Notes under the pieces: generated by a model
Seen by the model: the letters and a program-made list of their open reading frames with translations, nothing else
Told to the model about the DNA's origin: nothing
The model's database searches: none
Assembly: GCF_027980145.1 (NCBI RefSeq)
Contig: NZ_JAMZNK010000022.1
Span: 22,337-86,336 of the forward strand
DNA length: 64,000 bases
Direction of reading: 5' to 3'
Origin: Flavobacterium azizsancarii
GTDB lineage: Bacteria > Bacteroidota > Bacteroidia > Flavobacteriales > Flavobacteriaceae
In this document: piece by piece, positions 53,369 through 62,227 of the stretch
How the letters are laid out: every line of letters begins with the position of its first letter
Numbering within the stretch: the stretch's first letter is position 1
Position numbers and translations under genes: made by a program

Positions 53369-54625
53369 TTAAATCACGAAATAATGATATGTCCATTCCA
53401 CAGCGTAGATTAAAAGTCCGATAAGTCCGCCTACCAGAGTTCCGTTGATTCTAATATATTGAAGATCCTTCCCTATTTCTAATTCTAGTTTTTCTGAAAC
53501 CTCTTGACCATCCCAACTTTTTACGGTTGAAGAAATTAAATCTCCAATCACTTTTTTATTGTTTAAAAGAATAGAAAGCAAATCGTTTTTGATGAAATTA
53601 TTGATTTTTTCAATCATTACAACATCTTCTTTTATTCCGTTTCCGAAGCTTTGAACCAACCCCGAAATACTTTTCTTGATTGATGATTCTTCGCCTTTGT
53701 CTAAATCGTTGGAAATAGACAATTTTATTTCATCCCAAATTCCGTTAATATAATCCTGTACCTCTTTTTTACCGGCGAAACCAAGAATCATAGTATTGAT
53801 TTTGATTCTCATCTCTTCAGAGTTTTTTATTTTGTCGAGAAAATCATTAATGTACTCGTCTATTTTAAGTCGGATCGTACTTTCAGGATTTTTGGCTTCA
53901 TTCAGGAAATCATACAATCCGTTAAAAACACCTTCTGAAATACTTTTATCAGCCAAACCAAAACTCAAAAATGGTGTTGACTGTTTTACTTTTTTACGAA
54001 TCAGGTCTTTATTATTACTCAATTCCTTTGCCATCACTTCCAGTAAATTGGTAAGCAATTGATCTTTAAATTTTCCTTTTTGTAAAGGTTCTAAAGCCAA
54101 TGCAACCCAATCTCCAAAATTGACACCTTCGAGTTTTTCTTTGAATTGAACCTGAATGAATCGTTTTATATCTTCATCTTTTATTGTTCTTAAAACTCCC
54201 GGAATAACATTCACTGCAACCAAATTGGCAATTTTATCCGCATTTTCTTCCTGCGACAACCAATCTGATGCTTTTGCAGCAAAGTTGAATTCTTCTAACT
54301 TAATTTCTAATTTTTCACGATTCAAAAATTCTTCTGAAACAAAATTCCCCAGGTTTTCTCCAATCTCGTTTTTTTTCGTGGGGATAATTGCCGTATGCCA
54401 AATTGGTATTCCTAACGGATGACGAAATAAGGCGACAACAGCAAACCAATCGGCAATTCCGCCCACCATTGCAGCTTCACTAAAAGCCTGTAACATTGGG
54501 ATTTTAAAATAAATAGCGATTATGAAAAGAAGTACTGCAAAGCCTAAAAGTGCCAAAGCATTTCTTTTCATTTTATTCAGCGCTTTTTTCTTTGATATAT
54601 TTTCCTGATCTATAGATGTTTCCAT
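53369..54625 (-). CDS. DUF445 family membrane protein
   Basis: The 418-residue protein has an N-terminal membrane segment (LLGFAVLLFIIAIYFKIP), then the family motif EAAMVGGIADWFAVVALFRHPLG with HTAIIPTKKNEIGENLGNFV, a long helical cytoplasmic or periplasmic region and a C-terminal membrane span (LVGGLIGLLIYAVEW). DUF445 proteins are YheB-like; their role is not established. It has no nearby partner genes. Confidence 0.88.
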   Translation of the reverse strand: METSIDQENISKKKALNKMKRNALALLGFAVLLFIIAIYFKIPMLQAFSEAAMVGGIADWFAVVALFRHPLGIPIWHTAIIPTKKNEIGENLGNFVSEEFLNREKLEIKLEEFNFAAKASDWLSQEENADKIANLVAVNVIPGVLRTIKDEDIKRFIQVQFKEKLEGVNFGDWVALALEPLQKGKFKDQLLTNLLEVMAKELSNNKDLIRKKVKQSTPFLSFGLADKSISEGVFNGLYDFLNEAKNPESTIRLKIDEYINDFLDKIKNSEEMRIKINTMILGFAGKKEVQDYINGIWDEIKLSISNDLDKGEESSIKKSISGLVQSFGNGIKEDVVMIEKINNFIKNDLLSILLNNKKVIGDLISSTVKSWDGQEVSEKLELEIGKDLQYIRINGTLVGGLIGLLIYAVEWTYHYFVI

Positions 54626-54697
54626 AATGTATTCGTTTTTAACTATTACTAATTTACGGCTTTTCTGTCAATTCAAAACGTTATCCATATACGTTTT

Positions 54698-54817
54698 GCC
54701 ACGAATTTCACGAATTAGCAAGAATTGCATTTGCTTTAAAATTGCATTTTAATGAAAAAATAATTTTAAAGCAGATTGTTTAAAATTTAATTCCTGCTAA
54801 TTCGTGAAATTCATGAC
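54698..54817. repeat. MITE-like element with CACGAATTTCACGAATT ends, no gene inside
   Basis: The left end GCCACGAATTTCACGAATTA (54698 on) is mirrored by TAATTCGTGAAATTCATGAC (to 54817). Inside, TGCTTTAAAATT and AATTTTAAAGCA form a second inverted pair. The ends match those around the GxxExxY gene at 55698 and 56169. The 120-base element fills most of the DUF445-map spacer. Confidence 0.7.
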
Positions 54818-54851
54818 AAAAAATTTTAGATAAAAAATAATATTAAAATCG

Positions 54852-54859
54852 TACTTTTG
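54852..54859 (+). promoter_or_regulatory. map promoter -7 box
   Basis: TACTTTTG matches TAnnTTTG and ends 20 bases before the map ATG at 54880. Confidence 0.55.
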
Positions 54860-54879
54860 CAAACTGAAAATCCGAAATT

Positions 54880-55698
54880 ATGATTATTGTAAAATCACGT
54901 GAAGAAATCGAATTAATGCGCGAAAGTGCTTTGATCGTATCTAAAACATTAGGAATGATTGCTTCTGAAATTAAAGAAGGAGTTACCACATTATATTTAG
55001 ACAAATTAGCTGAAGAATTTATCCGTGATCACGGAGCGGTACCAAGCTTTTTAGGATTATATGATTTTCCGAATTCACTTTGTATGAGTCCAAATTCGCA
55101 AGTTGTACACGGAATACCTAATAATACTCCTCTAAAAAGTGGTGACGTTATCTCGGTTGATTGTGGTGCTTTCAAAAACGGATATCATGGTGATCACGCG
55201 TATAGTTTTGAAATTGGAGAAGTTGCTCCTGAAGTAAAAAAACTTTTGCAGGTTACTAAGGAATCTCTTTACGTAGGAATCAGAGAATTTAAAGCTGGAA
55301 ATCGCGTTGAAGATGTTGGAAACGCAATCCAGAAATATACTGAATCTCACGGTTACGGTGTTGTTCGTGAATTGGTTGGCCACGGTTTAGGGCAAAAAAT
55401 GCACGAAGAACCAGAAATGCCAAACTACGGAAAACGTGGTCGCGGAAAACTTTTTATCGAAGGAATGGTGGTTGCAATTGAACCAATGATTAATCTAGGT
55501 ACAAAAAACATCAAACAACATAAAGACGGCTGGACAATTACTACCGCTGACGGAAAAGCAAGTGCGCATTTCGAGCACGATGTTGCATTAATAGACGGAA
55601 AACCAGAAATTTTATCAACGTTTCAATACATTTACAAAGCTTTAGGAATCGAAAGCAATGAGGAAGATGAATTCAGAAAAGTGCCGTTAGTGCTATAA
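54880..55698 (+). CDS. map: Type I methionine aminopeptidase
   Basis: Map removes the initiator methionine from new proteins. The 272-residue protein has the metal-binding set in SVDCGAFKNGYHGDHAYSF, the histidine in VVRELVGHGLGQKMHEEP and the glutamates in VVAIEPMINLG and HFEHDVALIDG. It lacks an N-terminal zinc-finger extension. The stop codon's last base is the first base of an inverted repeat flanking the GxxExxY gene. Confidence 0.96.
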   Translation: MIIVKSREEIELMRESALIVSKTLGMIASEIKEGVTTLYLDKLAEEFIRDHGAVPSFLGLYDFPNSLCMSPNSQVVHGIPNNTPLKSGDVISVDCGAFKNGYHGDHAYSFEIGEVAPEVKKLLQVTKESLYVGIREFKAGNRVEDVGNAIQKYTESHGYGVVRELVGHGLGQKMHEEPEMPNYGKRGRGKLFIEGMVVAIEPMINLGTKNIKQHKDGWTITTADGKASAHFEHDVALIDGKPEILSTFQYIYKALGIESNEEDEFRKVPLVL

Positions 55699-55726
55699 AC
55701 ACTAATTTCACTAATTTGCACGGATT
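55698..55726 (+). repeat. Left terminal inverted repeat of the GxxExxY cassette
   Basis: AACACTAATTTCACTAATTT followed by GCACGGATT pairs with the reverse complement of 56169-56197 at 25 of 29 positions. It begins within the map stop codon. Confidence 0.65.
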
Positions 55727-55750
55727 ATTGTAACGCCGAAAATTTCACTA

Positions 55751-56130
55751 ATGATGATGACTGAATTATATTTAAAAGAAGAGTCCTATAAAATTATTGG
55801 AATTTGCATGGAGGTTCATAAAATTCTTGGAAAAGGTCATAGTAAAAAAGTTTATGGTGATGCTCTAGAATATGAGTTTCAAAAAAACGAAATACCATAT
55901 AACCGTGAATTGAAATACAATATCGCTTACAAAGACATTATCTTATCAAGTTATTACTTTGCAGATTTTGTAGTTTTTGATCAAATCATTTTAGAACTAA
56001 AAGCAATTGTAGGAATTTCAAGTAGTGAAATAAAGCAAACATTAAATTATCTGGCGGCTTCAAAAACAAACTTGGCTTACTAGTTAACTTTGGCGAAGAT
56101 AGCCTTAAATATAAAAGAATAATACTTTAA
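55751..56130 (+). pseudogene. GxxExxY family protein, frameshifted
   Basis: The frame from 55751 codes 110 residues (start MMMTELYLKEESYKIIG) and stops at 56083. Adding one A to the run at 56062-56066 would continue the protein as KNKLGLLVNFGEDSLKYKRI to a stop at 56130, giving 126 residues, the normal family length. The PD-(D/E)xK-like part is visible (ADFVVFD...ELKA). The family signature is altered: G-H-S-K-K-V-Y has lysine for the glutamate. Two changes suggest decay. GxxExxY proteins have no proven function. Confidence 0.82.
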
Positions 56131-56168
56131 CCCAAATCAAAAGCTTCGTGAAATTTCACCACAACACT

Positions 56169-56197
56169 AATTCGTGTAAATTCGTGAAATTCGTGTT
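56169..56197 (-). repeat. Right terminal inverted repeat of the GxxExxY cassette
   Basis: AATTCGTGTAAATTCGTGAA followed by ATTCGTGTT is the inverted copy of 55698-55726. It ends 14 bases before the GTG start of the methyltransferase. Confidence 0.65.
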
Positions 56198-56211
56198 CAA
56201 ATTTATTTATT

Positions 56212-56985
56212 GTGAAGAAACTTTTTAAACTCGTCCTTAATACAATCCCGCGTCCACTATTAATTCGTTTGAGTTATGTGGCCCGACCGGTTTTGGCACT
56301 ATCATTAAAGGGAACTAAATATACTGATCCGATTGACGGAAGAAGTTTTAGATCGTTTTTGCCTTACGGATACGGAAAACAGCGCAATAATGTGCTTTCG
56401 CCAAGTACACTTTCCTTAGAGAGACACCGTTTGCTTTGGTTGTATCTAAATGATCAGACTGATTTTTTTACGGCGCCAAAAAAAGTACTTCATTTTGCTC
56501 CCGAGCAAGCTTTTTATAAAATGTACCGCAAGCAGAAAAACCTTGATTATACTACAACGGATTTATTTTCGCCTTTGGCAGATGTAAAAGCAGACATCTG
56601 TAATTTGCCATTTAAAGATAATGAGTATGATGTGATTTTGTGTAACCACGTATTAGAACATATTCCGGACGATACAAAAGCAATGCAGGAATTATTTCGT
56701 GTATTAAAACCGGGCGGAATGGCGATTCTGCAAATTCCACAAGATTTATCAAGAGCAGTAACTTTTGCTGACGATACTATTACAGATCAAAAAGAACGTG
56801 CTAAAATATTTGGACAATACGATCACGTTCGTATTTATGGCCGTGATTATTTTGATAAATTAAGAAGCATTGGTTTTATCGTAATCGAAGAAGATTATAC
56901 TAATAAAATTGCTCCGGAACTGGTAGAAAAATATTGCCTGGCAAAAGGAGAAATCATCCCCCTTTGTTTTAAGCCGGAAAAATAA
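56212..56985 (+). CDS. Class I SAM-dependent methyltransferase
   Basis: The start is a GTG (56212; MKKLFKLVLNTIPRPLLIRL), 14 bases after the right inverted repeat. The 257-residue protein has a basic N-terminus, the SAM-domain segments VLHFAPEQAFYKMYRK, DYTTTDLFSPLADVKADICN, YDVILCNHVLEHIPDD and LFRVLKPGGMAILQIP. The substrate is unknown; the N-terminal FRSFLPYG and the late RIYGRDYFDKL resemble the methyltransferase type 11 group that acts on small molecules or glycans. Confidence 0.88.
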   Translation: MKKLFKLVLNTIPRPLLIRLSYVARPVLALSLKGTKYTDPIDGRSFRSFLPYGYGKQRNNVLSPSTLSLERHRLLWLYLNDQTDFFTAPKKVLHFAPEQAFYKMYRKQKNLDYTTTDLFSPLADVKADICNLPFKDNEYDVILCNHVLEHIPDDTKAMQELFRVLKPGGMAILQIPQDLSRAVTFADDTITDQKERAKIFGQYDHVRIYGRDYFDKLRSIGFIVIEEDYTNKIAPELVEKYCLAKGEIIPLCFKPEK

Positions 56986-57000
56986 ACCATTCACATTTTC

Positions 57001-57031
57001 TCACCATATAAGTGATATAAGTTCATTTAAA
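57001..57031. repeat. CCATATAAGT-family repeat, copy 3 (half)
   Basis: TCACCATATAAGTGATATAA and GTTCATTTAAA are nearly identical to the left half of copy 2, but the mirrored right half is missing. It directly follows the methyltransferase gene. Confidence 0.75.
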
Positions 57032-57070
57032 AAGTTTTCAGAATAATTCTATTTTGAAAACTTTTTAAAT
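57029..57070 (+). terminator. Terminator-like hairpin after the methyltransferase gene
   Basis: AAAAAGTTTTCA and TGAAAACTTTTT pair (12 bases) around an 18-base loop. It takes the place of the right half of the repeat that copy 2 has. Confidence 0.6.
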
Positions 57071-57112
57071 TTAGATAACTTCCTAAATTACACCCCAACC
57101 AAAAACCTAATC

Positions 57113-60016
57113 TTGGATCTTTCAAAATCATTTCAGTTCTGCTTTGACATCAGTTTAGAAAAAAACATGAATGTTTATATTCCAACGGCTTATATCGTTG
57201 AGAATACTGATGAAATTAAATATTTAAACAAAAAAGCAACTAAAGACGTCCTTGAAAGTTTTTTTATTGTTTTTGAAAATTTAGATGCCAATACAAAAAA
57301 AATACTGACGGTTTGCGAATCTTTAAAGCCTGATTTTATTTTTAAAAAATTCAGTGCAAAAATCAAGTCCGCAAAAACAATTGCTGATTTGCAAAAGGAT
57401 TCAAAAATTAAATATGCCATTCAACAGCATCTCAAGATAAATTTAGATTCCTTTTATACTATAATTGTAAAAGAGCAATTTCCGCTATCTCTTAATATGA
57501 GTGCCGAAAAGGATTTTTACCGTTCAAGAGTCAGTACAGATCCGTTGTATTTAGAGCCTGAGATTCAGTTTAACAAACATACTGACGGAATTACGTATAC
57601 TTTATCTTTAAAAGAAAACGAAACTACCTTTTTACCCATGAATGGCAGCATCGAAATTCTTGTGGATGAGCCCGGATGGATCATCACCAATAAAAAACTA
57701 AGTCAGCTTAAAGAACTTAACGCTAAAAAAATACAGCCTTTTCTGACTAAGAAATCAATTGAAATCCCTTCAAAATTAGTTGATACTTATTTTAAAAATT
57801 TCATTCCTGAAATAGCCAAAAAAATTGATATCGAAGCAACAGGTTTTGAAATTGAACTTCGTGATACAATTATTTCCAGTACGATTCAGCCTGTTTATGA
57901 CTTTTTTAAAAACTGTTATTACCTCAACTTATACTTTGATTATAATGGATATTCGTTTGATGCCGGTAAAACTAAAAAAACACATTCATTTGTTGATTTT
58001 AGCATCCCTAACGAACCCAAAATAATTCAGTTCAAGCGAAGTCCCGATGAAATTACACACACAGAAAAATTACTTGAAATTGGTTTAGTAAAAATCAAAA
58101 ATGATTTGTTTGGACGAAATTCAGATGCCGAAATTCACGATCCCTATGTCAATATTCAATTGATTATTGATCGTAAGGAAGATCTGGAAAGATTAGGATT
58201 TACTATTGAGAATCTGAAACTGGAAAGCAAAGAAATCATTACAGAAAGCCACAGCATTTCAGCCTTAAAAGAAGAGACAAAAGAAGATTGGTTTGATATC
58301 AAAATAATCATTTCGATTGGTACCTACACGATCAATTTCAGCGAAATTATACCCAACATAAAAAGTAAGGAAAGACTTTTTTTACTGCCTGACGGAAACT
58401 ATTTCCTGATTCCTTTAGAATGGCTTAGTAAGTACAGCTCGTTGGCCAAATTAGCCAAAACAGAAAATGGCACTCTGCTTTTACGCAAAAGTAATTTTGC
58501 CGCTTTAGATGCAATTCCGGAAATAAAAAGCGATGTGATTCACAAAGCCGAATATGTATCTTCTGATTTGCTGAAAGCAACTTTACGACCTTATCAAATT
58601 GATGGCGTAAAATGGCTTTTAGGTCATTTTAACTCCAATTTGGGCGCTTGCCTTGCTGATGACATGGGACTCGGTAAGACACTGCAAACCTTAGCCGTTC
58701 TGGTTGCAGTACAGGAACAATTGGGATATACTACTAAAACTACGAATTTTGATTTGTTTCAAAATGAAACGACCATAGAAAGAGAACCTTTGAAAGCATT
58801 GATTGTTTTACCTTCTTCATTGGTTTTTAACTGGTACAACGAAGCCCTGAAATTTACCCCGCATTTTTCGAAAATGCAATATGTGGGTAACGATAGAAAA
58901 TTATTACAACACAGATTAGAATCATCAGATTTAATTTTTACGAGCTACAGTATTGTTCATCGCGATATATCAATTTTAGAAAAATACAATTTTCGTTATT
59001 TAATTCTGGACGAAAGCCAATACATTAAAAACAAAAATTCTAAAATTTTTAAAGCGATAAATAAAATAAATACAGCCCACAAAATGGCGCTGAGTGGTAC
59101 ACCTATCGAAAATTCACTGGACGATTTATGGTCGCAGATGCAATTTATAAATCCTGATATTTTGGGAAGTTATAACTTTTTTGCAGAAAATTTTAAAATT
59201 CCGATTGAGAAAAAGCAGGACGAAAACAGTTTGTCTGAATTAAAAAACCTCATCCAGCCTTATATCTTAAGAAGAACTAAAGAACAGGTTTTAAAAGATT
59301 TACCGGAATTAACAGAACAGATTTATTATTGCAACATGGATCCCGAACAGGAGAAATTATATGAGAAGGAAAAATCTAAAGCCCGTAATTTTTTACTAAA
59401 AACAGACGGATCAAGCCCTGATAAAATTAGCATTATCAACACGCTGATGAAATTAAGGCAATTGAGCAATCATCCTAAAATGGTTGATCAGGAGTCAGAA
59501 ATTGACTCTGGAAAATATATTGCGGTCACTAATTATCTTGAAAACCTGGTAAAAGGAAAACAAAAAACCATCATTTTTAGCTCGTTTGTTACTAATCTGA
59601 ATTTTTACTCTGATTGGTGCAAGGAGAACAAAATAGATTATTGTGAGATTACAGGCGAAACGCCTGCCAATAAAAGGGAACAACAGGTAAAGCGGTTTCA
59701 GGAAAAGGAAAATCCTTTGTTATTTTTTATTTCGCTAAAAGCAGGTGGCGTAGGTTTAAATATTACTAAAGCTTCGTATGTTTTATTCTTAGATCCGTGG
59801 TGGAATCCTTTTGCTGAGAAACAAGGTGTTGGCCGGGCGCACCGAATTGGACAATTAAATAAAGTAAATGTTATCCGGTTTATTTCGAAAAATACGGTCG
59901 AAGAAAAAATAATCAAACTACAGGAAAACAAAAAGCTCTTATCTGATTCCCTTTTAGAAGAAAGTTACATTAACGACGAAATCGAAGTTAATCTCGAATA
60001 CATTTTGGGTTCCTGA
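57113..60016 (+). CDS. SNF2/DEAD-box family helicase
   Basis: The 967-residue protein starts at TTG 57113; an in-frame ATG at 57167 (MNVYIPTAYIVENT) is an alternative and would remove 18 residues. The C-terminal half is a Swi2/Snf2 ATPase: DDMGLGKTLQTL (near residue 516), ILDESQYIKNKNSK, SGTPIENSLDDLW, and the second RecA lobe KTIIFSSFV, LKAGGVGLNITKASYVLFLD and GRAHRIGQ (near 905). The N-terminal 480 residues are not recognised except for a SNF2_N-adjacent helical domain. It probably remodels protein-DNA complexes. Not linked to a defence system here. Confidence 0.9.
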   Translation: MDLSKSFQFCFDISLEKNMNVYIPTAYIVENTDEIKYLNKKATKDVLESFFIVFENLDANTKKILTVCESLKPDFIFKKFSAKIKSAKTIADLQKDSKIKYAIQQHLKINLDSFYTIIVKEQFPLSLNMSAEKDFYRSRVSTDPLYLEPEIQFNKHTDGITYTLSLKENETTFLPMNGSIEILVDEPGWIITNKKLSQLKELNAKKIQPFLTKKSIEIPSKLVDTYFKNFIPEIAKKIDIEATGFEIELRDTIISSTIQPVYDFFKNCYYLNLYFDYNGYSFDAGKTKKTHSFVDFSIPNEPKIIQFKRSPDEITHTEKLLEIGLVKIKNDLFGRNSDAEIHDPYVNIQLIIDRKEDLERLGFTIENLKLESKEIITESHSISALKEETKEDWFDIKIIISIGTYTINFSEIIPNIKSKERLFLLPDGNYFLIPLEWLSKYSSLAKLAKTENGTLLLRKSNFAALDAIPEIKSDVIHKAEYVSSDLLKATLRPYQIDGVKWLLGHFNSNLGACLADDMGLGKTLQTLAVLVAVQEQLGYTTKTTNFDLFQNETTIEREPLKALIVLPSSLVFNWYNEALKFTPHFSKMQYVGNDRKLLQHRLESSDLIFTSYSIVHRDISILEKYNFRYLILDESQYIKNKNSKIFKAINKINTAHKMALSGTPIENSLDDLWSQMQFINPDILGSYNFFAENFKIPIEKKQDENSLSELKNLIQPYILRRTKEQVLKDLPELTEQIYYCNMDPEQEKLYEKEKSKARNFLLKTDGSSPDKISIINTLMKLRQLSNHPKMVDQESEIDSGKYIAVTNYLENLVKGKQKTIIFSSFVTNLNFYSDWCKENKIDYCEITGETPANKREQQVKRFQEKENPLLFFISLKAGGVGLNITKASYVLFLDPWWNPFAEKQGVGRAHRIGQLNKVNVIRFISKNTVEEKIIKLQENKKLLSDSLLEESYINDEIEVNLEYILGS

Positions 60017-60091
60017 TAAATTTGCAACCTGAAAAAGCGGCATCCTGTTACTTTATATAAAATTGTTATATTTACAATCTTACAACGTAAT

Positions 60092-61357
60092 ATGATGCCA
60101 AAATTTTTATTTAGAAATCTTCTGTTTATTTTATTTTTTGCTTCAGCAGCAGCACAGGAAGTACAAACCGAAATTGATCCTCCGTACAATATCAAAACCG
60201 TTTCCTTTGTTCAAAACGGCAGTAACGTTGTTCCTATATTCGAATTAGGCGATACTTTTACCTTTCAATTTGATGATTTATTTGGCAATGAGGCTAATTA
60301 TTATTTTGAATTGATACATTGCGATTACAACTGGAAACCAACAGACATTCCTAAGACTGATTACATTAGTGGTTTTGACAATCAAAGAATTACTGATTAT
60401 GTAAATTCATTTAATACGCTTCAGGTTTATTCTCATTACCGACTTGCGTTCCCGAATCAATTTACATCACAATTACGTATTTCGGGAAATTACATGCTTA
60501 GGATTCTAAATGAAGATAAGGAAGTTGTTTTCTCGAGAAAATTCATTTTATACGAAAACCATGCTACAGTTGCAGCTCAGGTCAAACGAAGCCGCGATGT
60601 TACAAATATAGATTACAAACAAAACTTGGATTTTTCGATACTATCAAATGATATTGTTTTTCAGACTCCAATACAAAACGTAAAAATTGTATTGCTGCAA
60701 AATGGTAACTTTAATACTGCTATAAAAAATGTTCCGCCACAATACACAATCGGAAATCAATTGGTTTATAAATACGATAAGGAAACACAGTTTTGGGGTG
60801 GAAATGAATTTTTATATTTCGAAAATAAAGACATTCGCGCCGCAAGTAATAACGTAGGCCGAGTTGGTGCGAACAATGATATTTACAACGCTTATTTATA
60901 CACGAATCAGGCAAGAGCCAATCAGATATATTCAGTTTACCAAGATATAAATGGCAATTTTGTTGTTAAAAACATCAATGCTTCCAATAACGAAATCGAA
61001 GCTGATTATGCGTGGGTTTATTTCAGTCTTTCGGCCCCTACTTTCAGATCATCGACGAAAGATATTTACATTACCGGAATGTTTAATAACTACAGTTTGT
61101 CGCCGGAATACAAAATGGACTATAATACTGATAAGGGACTTTATGAAAAAGCGGTAATGATTAAGCAAGGTTTTACTAATTTTCAATATACTATTGCGGA
61201 TAGAAAAGGTGCAATTGATTATCAAAATGCGATTGATGGAAACTTTTATCAAACTGAAAATGAGTACACCATCTTAGTTTATTACAAAGAAAGCACTGAT
61301 CGCTATCAAAGAGTTATAGGAAAAGGAAATGCTAACTCTATAAACATCATAAATTAA
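60092..61357 (+). CDS. Type IX secretion system plug protein (DUF5103)
   Basis: The 421-residue protein has a signal peptide (LFILFFASAAAQ, residue 20) and the DUF5103 pattern: VVPIFELGDTFTFQFDDLFG, YYFELIHCDYNWKPTDIPKT, DYISGFDNQRITDYVNSFNT, YMLRILNEDKEVVFSRKF and FRSSTKDIYITGMFNNYSLS. In F. johnsoniae a protein of this family was found as the plug that seals the SprA translocon of the T9SS when PorV is not bound. It is expected in the periplasm/outer-membrane complex. It follows the SNF2 gene after 75 bases. Confidence 0.9.
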   Translation: MMPKFLFRNLLFILFFASAAAQEVQTEIDPPYNIKTVSFVQNGSNVVPIFELGDTFTFQFDDLFGNEANYYFELIHCDYNWKPTDIPKTDYISGFDNQRITDYVNSFNTLQVYSHYRLAFPNQFTSQLRISGNYMLRILNEDKEVVFSRKFILYENHATVAAQVKRSRDVTNIDYKQNLDFSILSNDIVFQTPIQNVKIVLLQNGNFNTAIKNVPPQYTIGNQLVYKYDKETQFWGGNEFLYFENKDIRAASNNVGRVGANNDIYNAYLYTNQARANQIYSVYQDINGNFVVKNINASNNEIEADYAWVYFSLSAPTFRSSTKDIYITGMFNNYSLSPEYKMDYNTDKGLYEKAVMIKQGFTNFQYTIADRKGAIDYQNAIDGNFYQTENEYTILVYYKESTDRYQRVIGKGNANSINIIN

Positions 61358-61395
61358 AACATTGTTAAGGTTTTAAATCGAAAGATTTTTTTTTG

Positions 61396-61403
61396 TAGAT
61401 TTG
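61396..61403 (+). promoter_or_regulatory. apaG promoter -7 box
   Basis: TAGATTTG matches TAnnTTTG and lies 34 bases before the ATG at 61437. Confidence 0.45.
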
Positions 61404-61436
61404 CAACTATAACCCACACATATATACTACTTTAGT

Positions 61437-61823
61437 ATGGTTTCTCAGATAACAAGAGGCATAAAAATATCTGTTTTGACTAGTTTTGAAGGTACTTACT
61501 TCAAGAACTACAAGATTCACTTTGCTTTTAGTTATGTAGTTACAATCGAAAATCACAGCAAAGATTCAGTTCAGTTAACTTCTCGTCACTGGGAAATATT
61601 TGATTCTTTGAACGACTTAGAAATTGTAGACGGAGAAGGCGTTATTGGAAAAAAACCGGTTCTGAAACCTGGAGAAAATCACACTTATAGTTCAGGTTGC
61701 CTTCTATCATCTCCTTATGGTGCGATGAAAGGTTATTTTAATATGATCAATTTTACCAGTACAAAAACATTTAAAGTTATTGTTCCTACTTTTAGAATGT
61801 GTGCTCCTTTTGCTTTAAACTAG
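61437..61823 (+). CDS. apaG: ApaG protein (Co2+/Mg2+ efflux-associated)
   Basis: The 128-residue protein is a single ApaG (DUF525) beta-sandwich: GIKISVLTSFEGTYFKNYKI, HFAFSYVVTIENHSKDSVQL, TSRHWEIFDSLNDLEIVDGE, GVIGKKPVLKPGENHTYSSG and SPYGAMKGYF. The link with cobalt and magnesium resistance comes from Salmonella CorD; the mechanism is unknown. Length is the family standard and no partner gene (such as ksgA or apaH) is adjacent. Confidence 0.94.
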   Translation: MVSQITRGIKISVLTSFEGTYFKNYKIHFAFSYVVTIENHSKDSVQLTSRHWEIFDSLNDLEIVDGEGVIGKKPVLKPGENHTYSSGCLLSSPYGAMKGYFNMINFTSTKTFKVIVPTFRMCAPFALN

Positions 61824-61879
61824 ATTGTAGTTTAAAAACGAATCAATGCAAAAACCTGTGGAGCTATAAATTAGGAATG

Positions 61880-62028
61880 AATTTTACCGCAAAGCACACT
61901 AAGATTTAATTTTACTTTACGCATAGAAACCACAAAGTTCACAAAACTGGATCAATACAAAACTTTGCGAACTTTGTGGTTTTACAAAACCTTACTAATA
62001 AAAAACTTTGCGCGCTTTGCGGTAAAAT
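61880..62028. repeat. Long intergenic hairpin repeat (CGCAAAG family)
   Basis: ATTTTACCGCAAAG (61880 on) is mirrored by CTTTGCGGTAAAAT (to 62028), and the inner AACCACAAAGTTCACAAA (61928-61945) by TTTGCGAACTTTGTGGTT (61964-61981, one mismatch). It is an about 149-base nested inverted repeat filling the apaG-pruA spacer, of a kind seen between genes in Flavobacterium. Confidence 0.7.
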
Positions 62029-62145
62029 TATTTACACTACAAAATGTTTTGTGTTTCTCCTCGGGTTTTTGTGTTGCCCTTTAAAAACTGTCTTTTTTAT
62101 CGTTATCTAAATCACAAAATTATCAAATTATTAATTTATCCTTTG

Positions 62146-62153
62146 TACTTTTG
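62146..62153 (+). promoter_or_regulatory. pruA promoter -7 box
   Basis: TACTTTTG matches TAnnTTTG; it lies 74 bases before the chosen ATG at 62228. Confidence 0.45.
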
Positions 62154-62227
62154 TGCAACGTTAGATTATTCGTAACAAATCAAATCATCTAACCCTTAAA
62201 TTGTCTAATTATCTAATTTTAAATAAA

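Noticed and set aside
57113..60016. SNF2 helicase as part of a phage defence system
   Set aside because: Neighbours are a methyltransferase of small-molecule type and a T9SS plug gene; no nuclease, DISARM or Zorya partner is present, so the helicase is left as a generic SNF2 protein.
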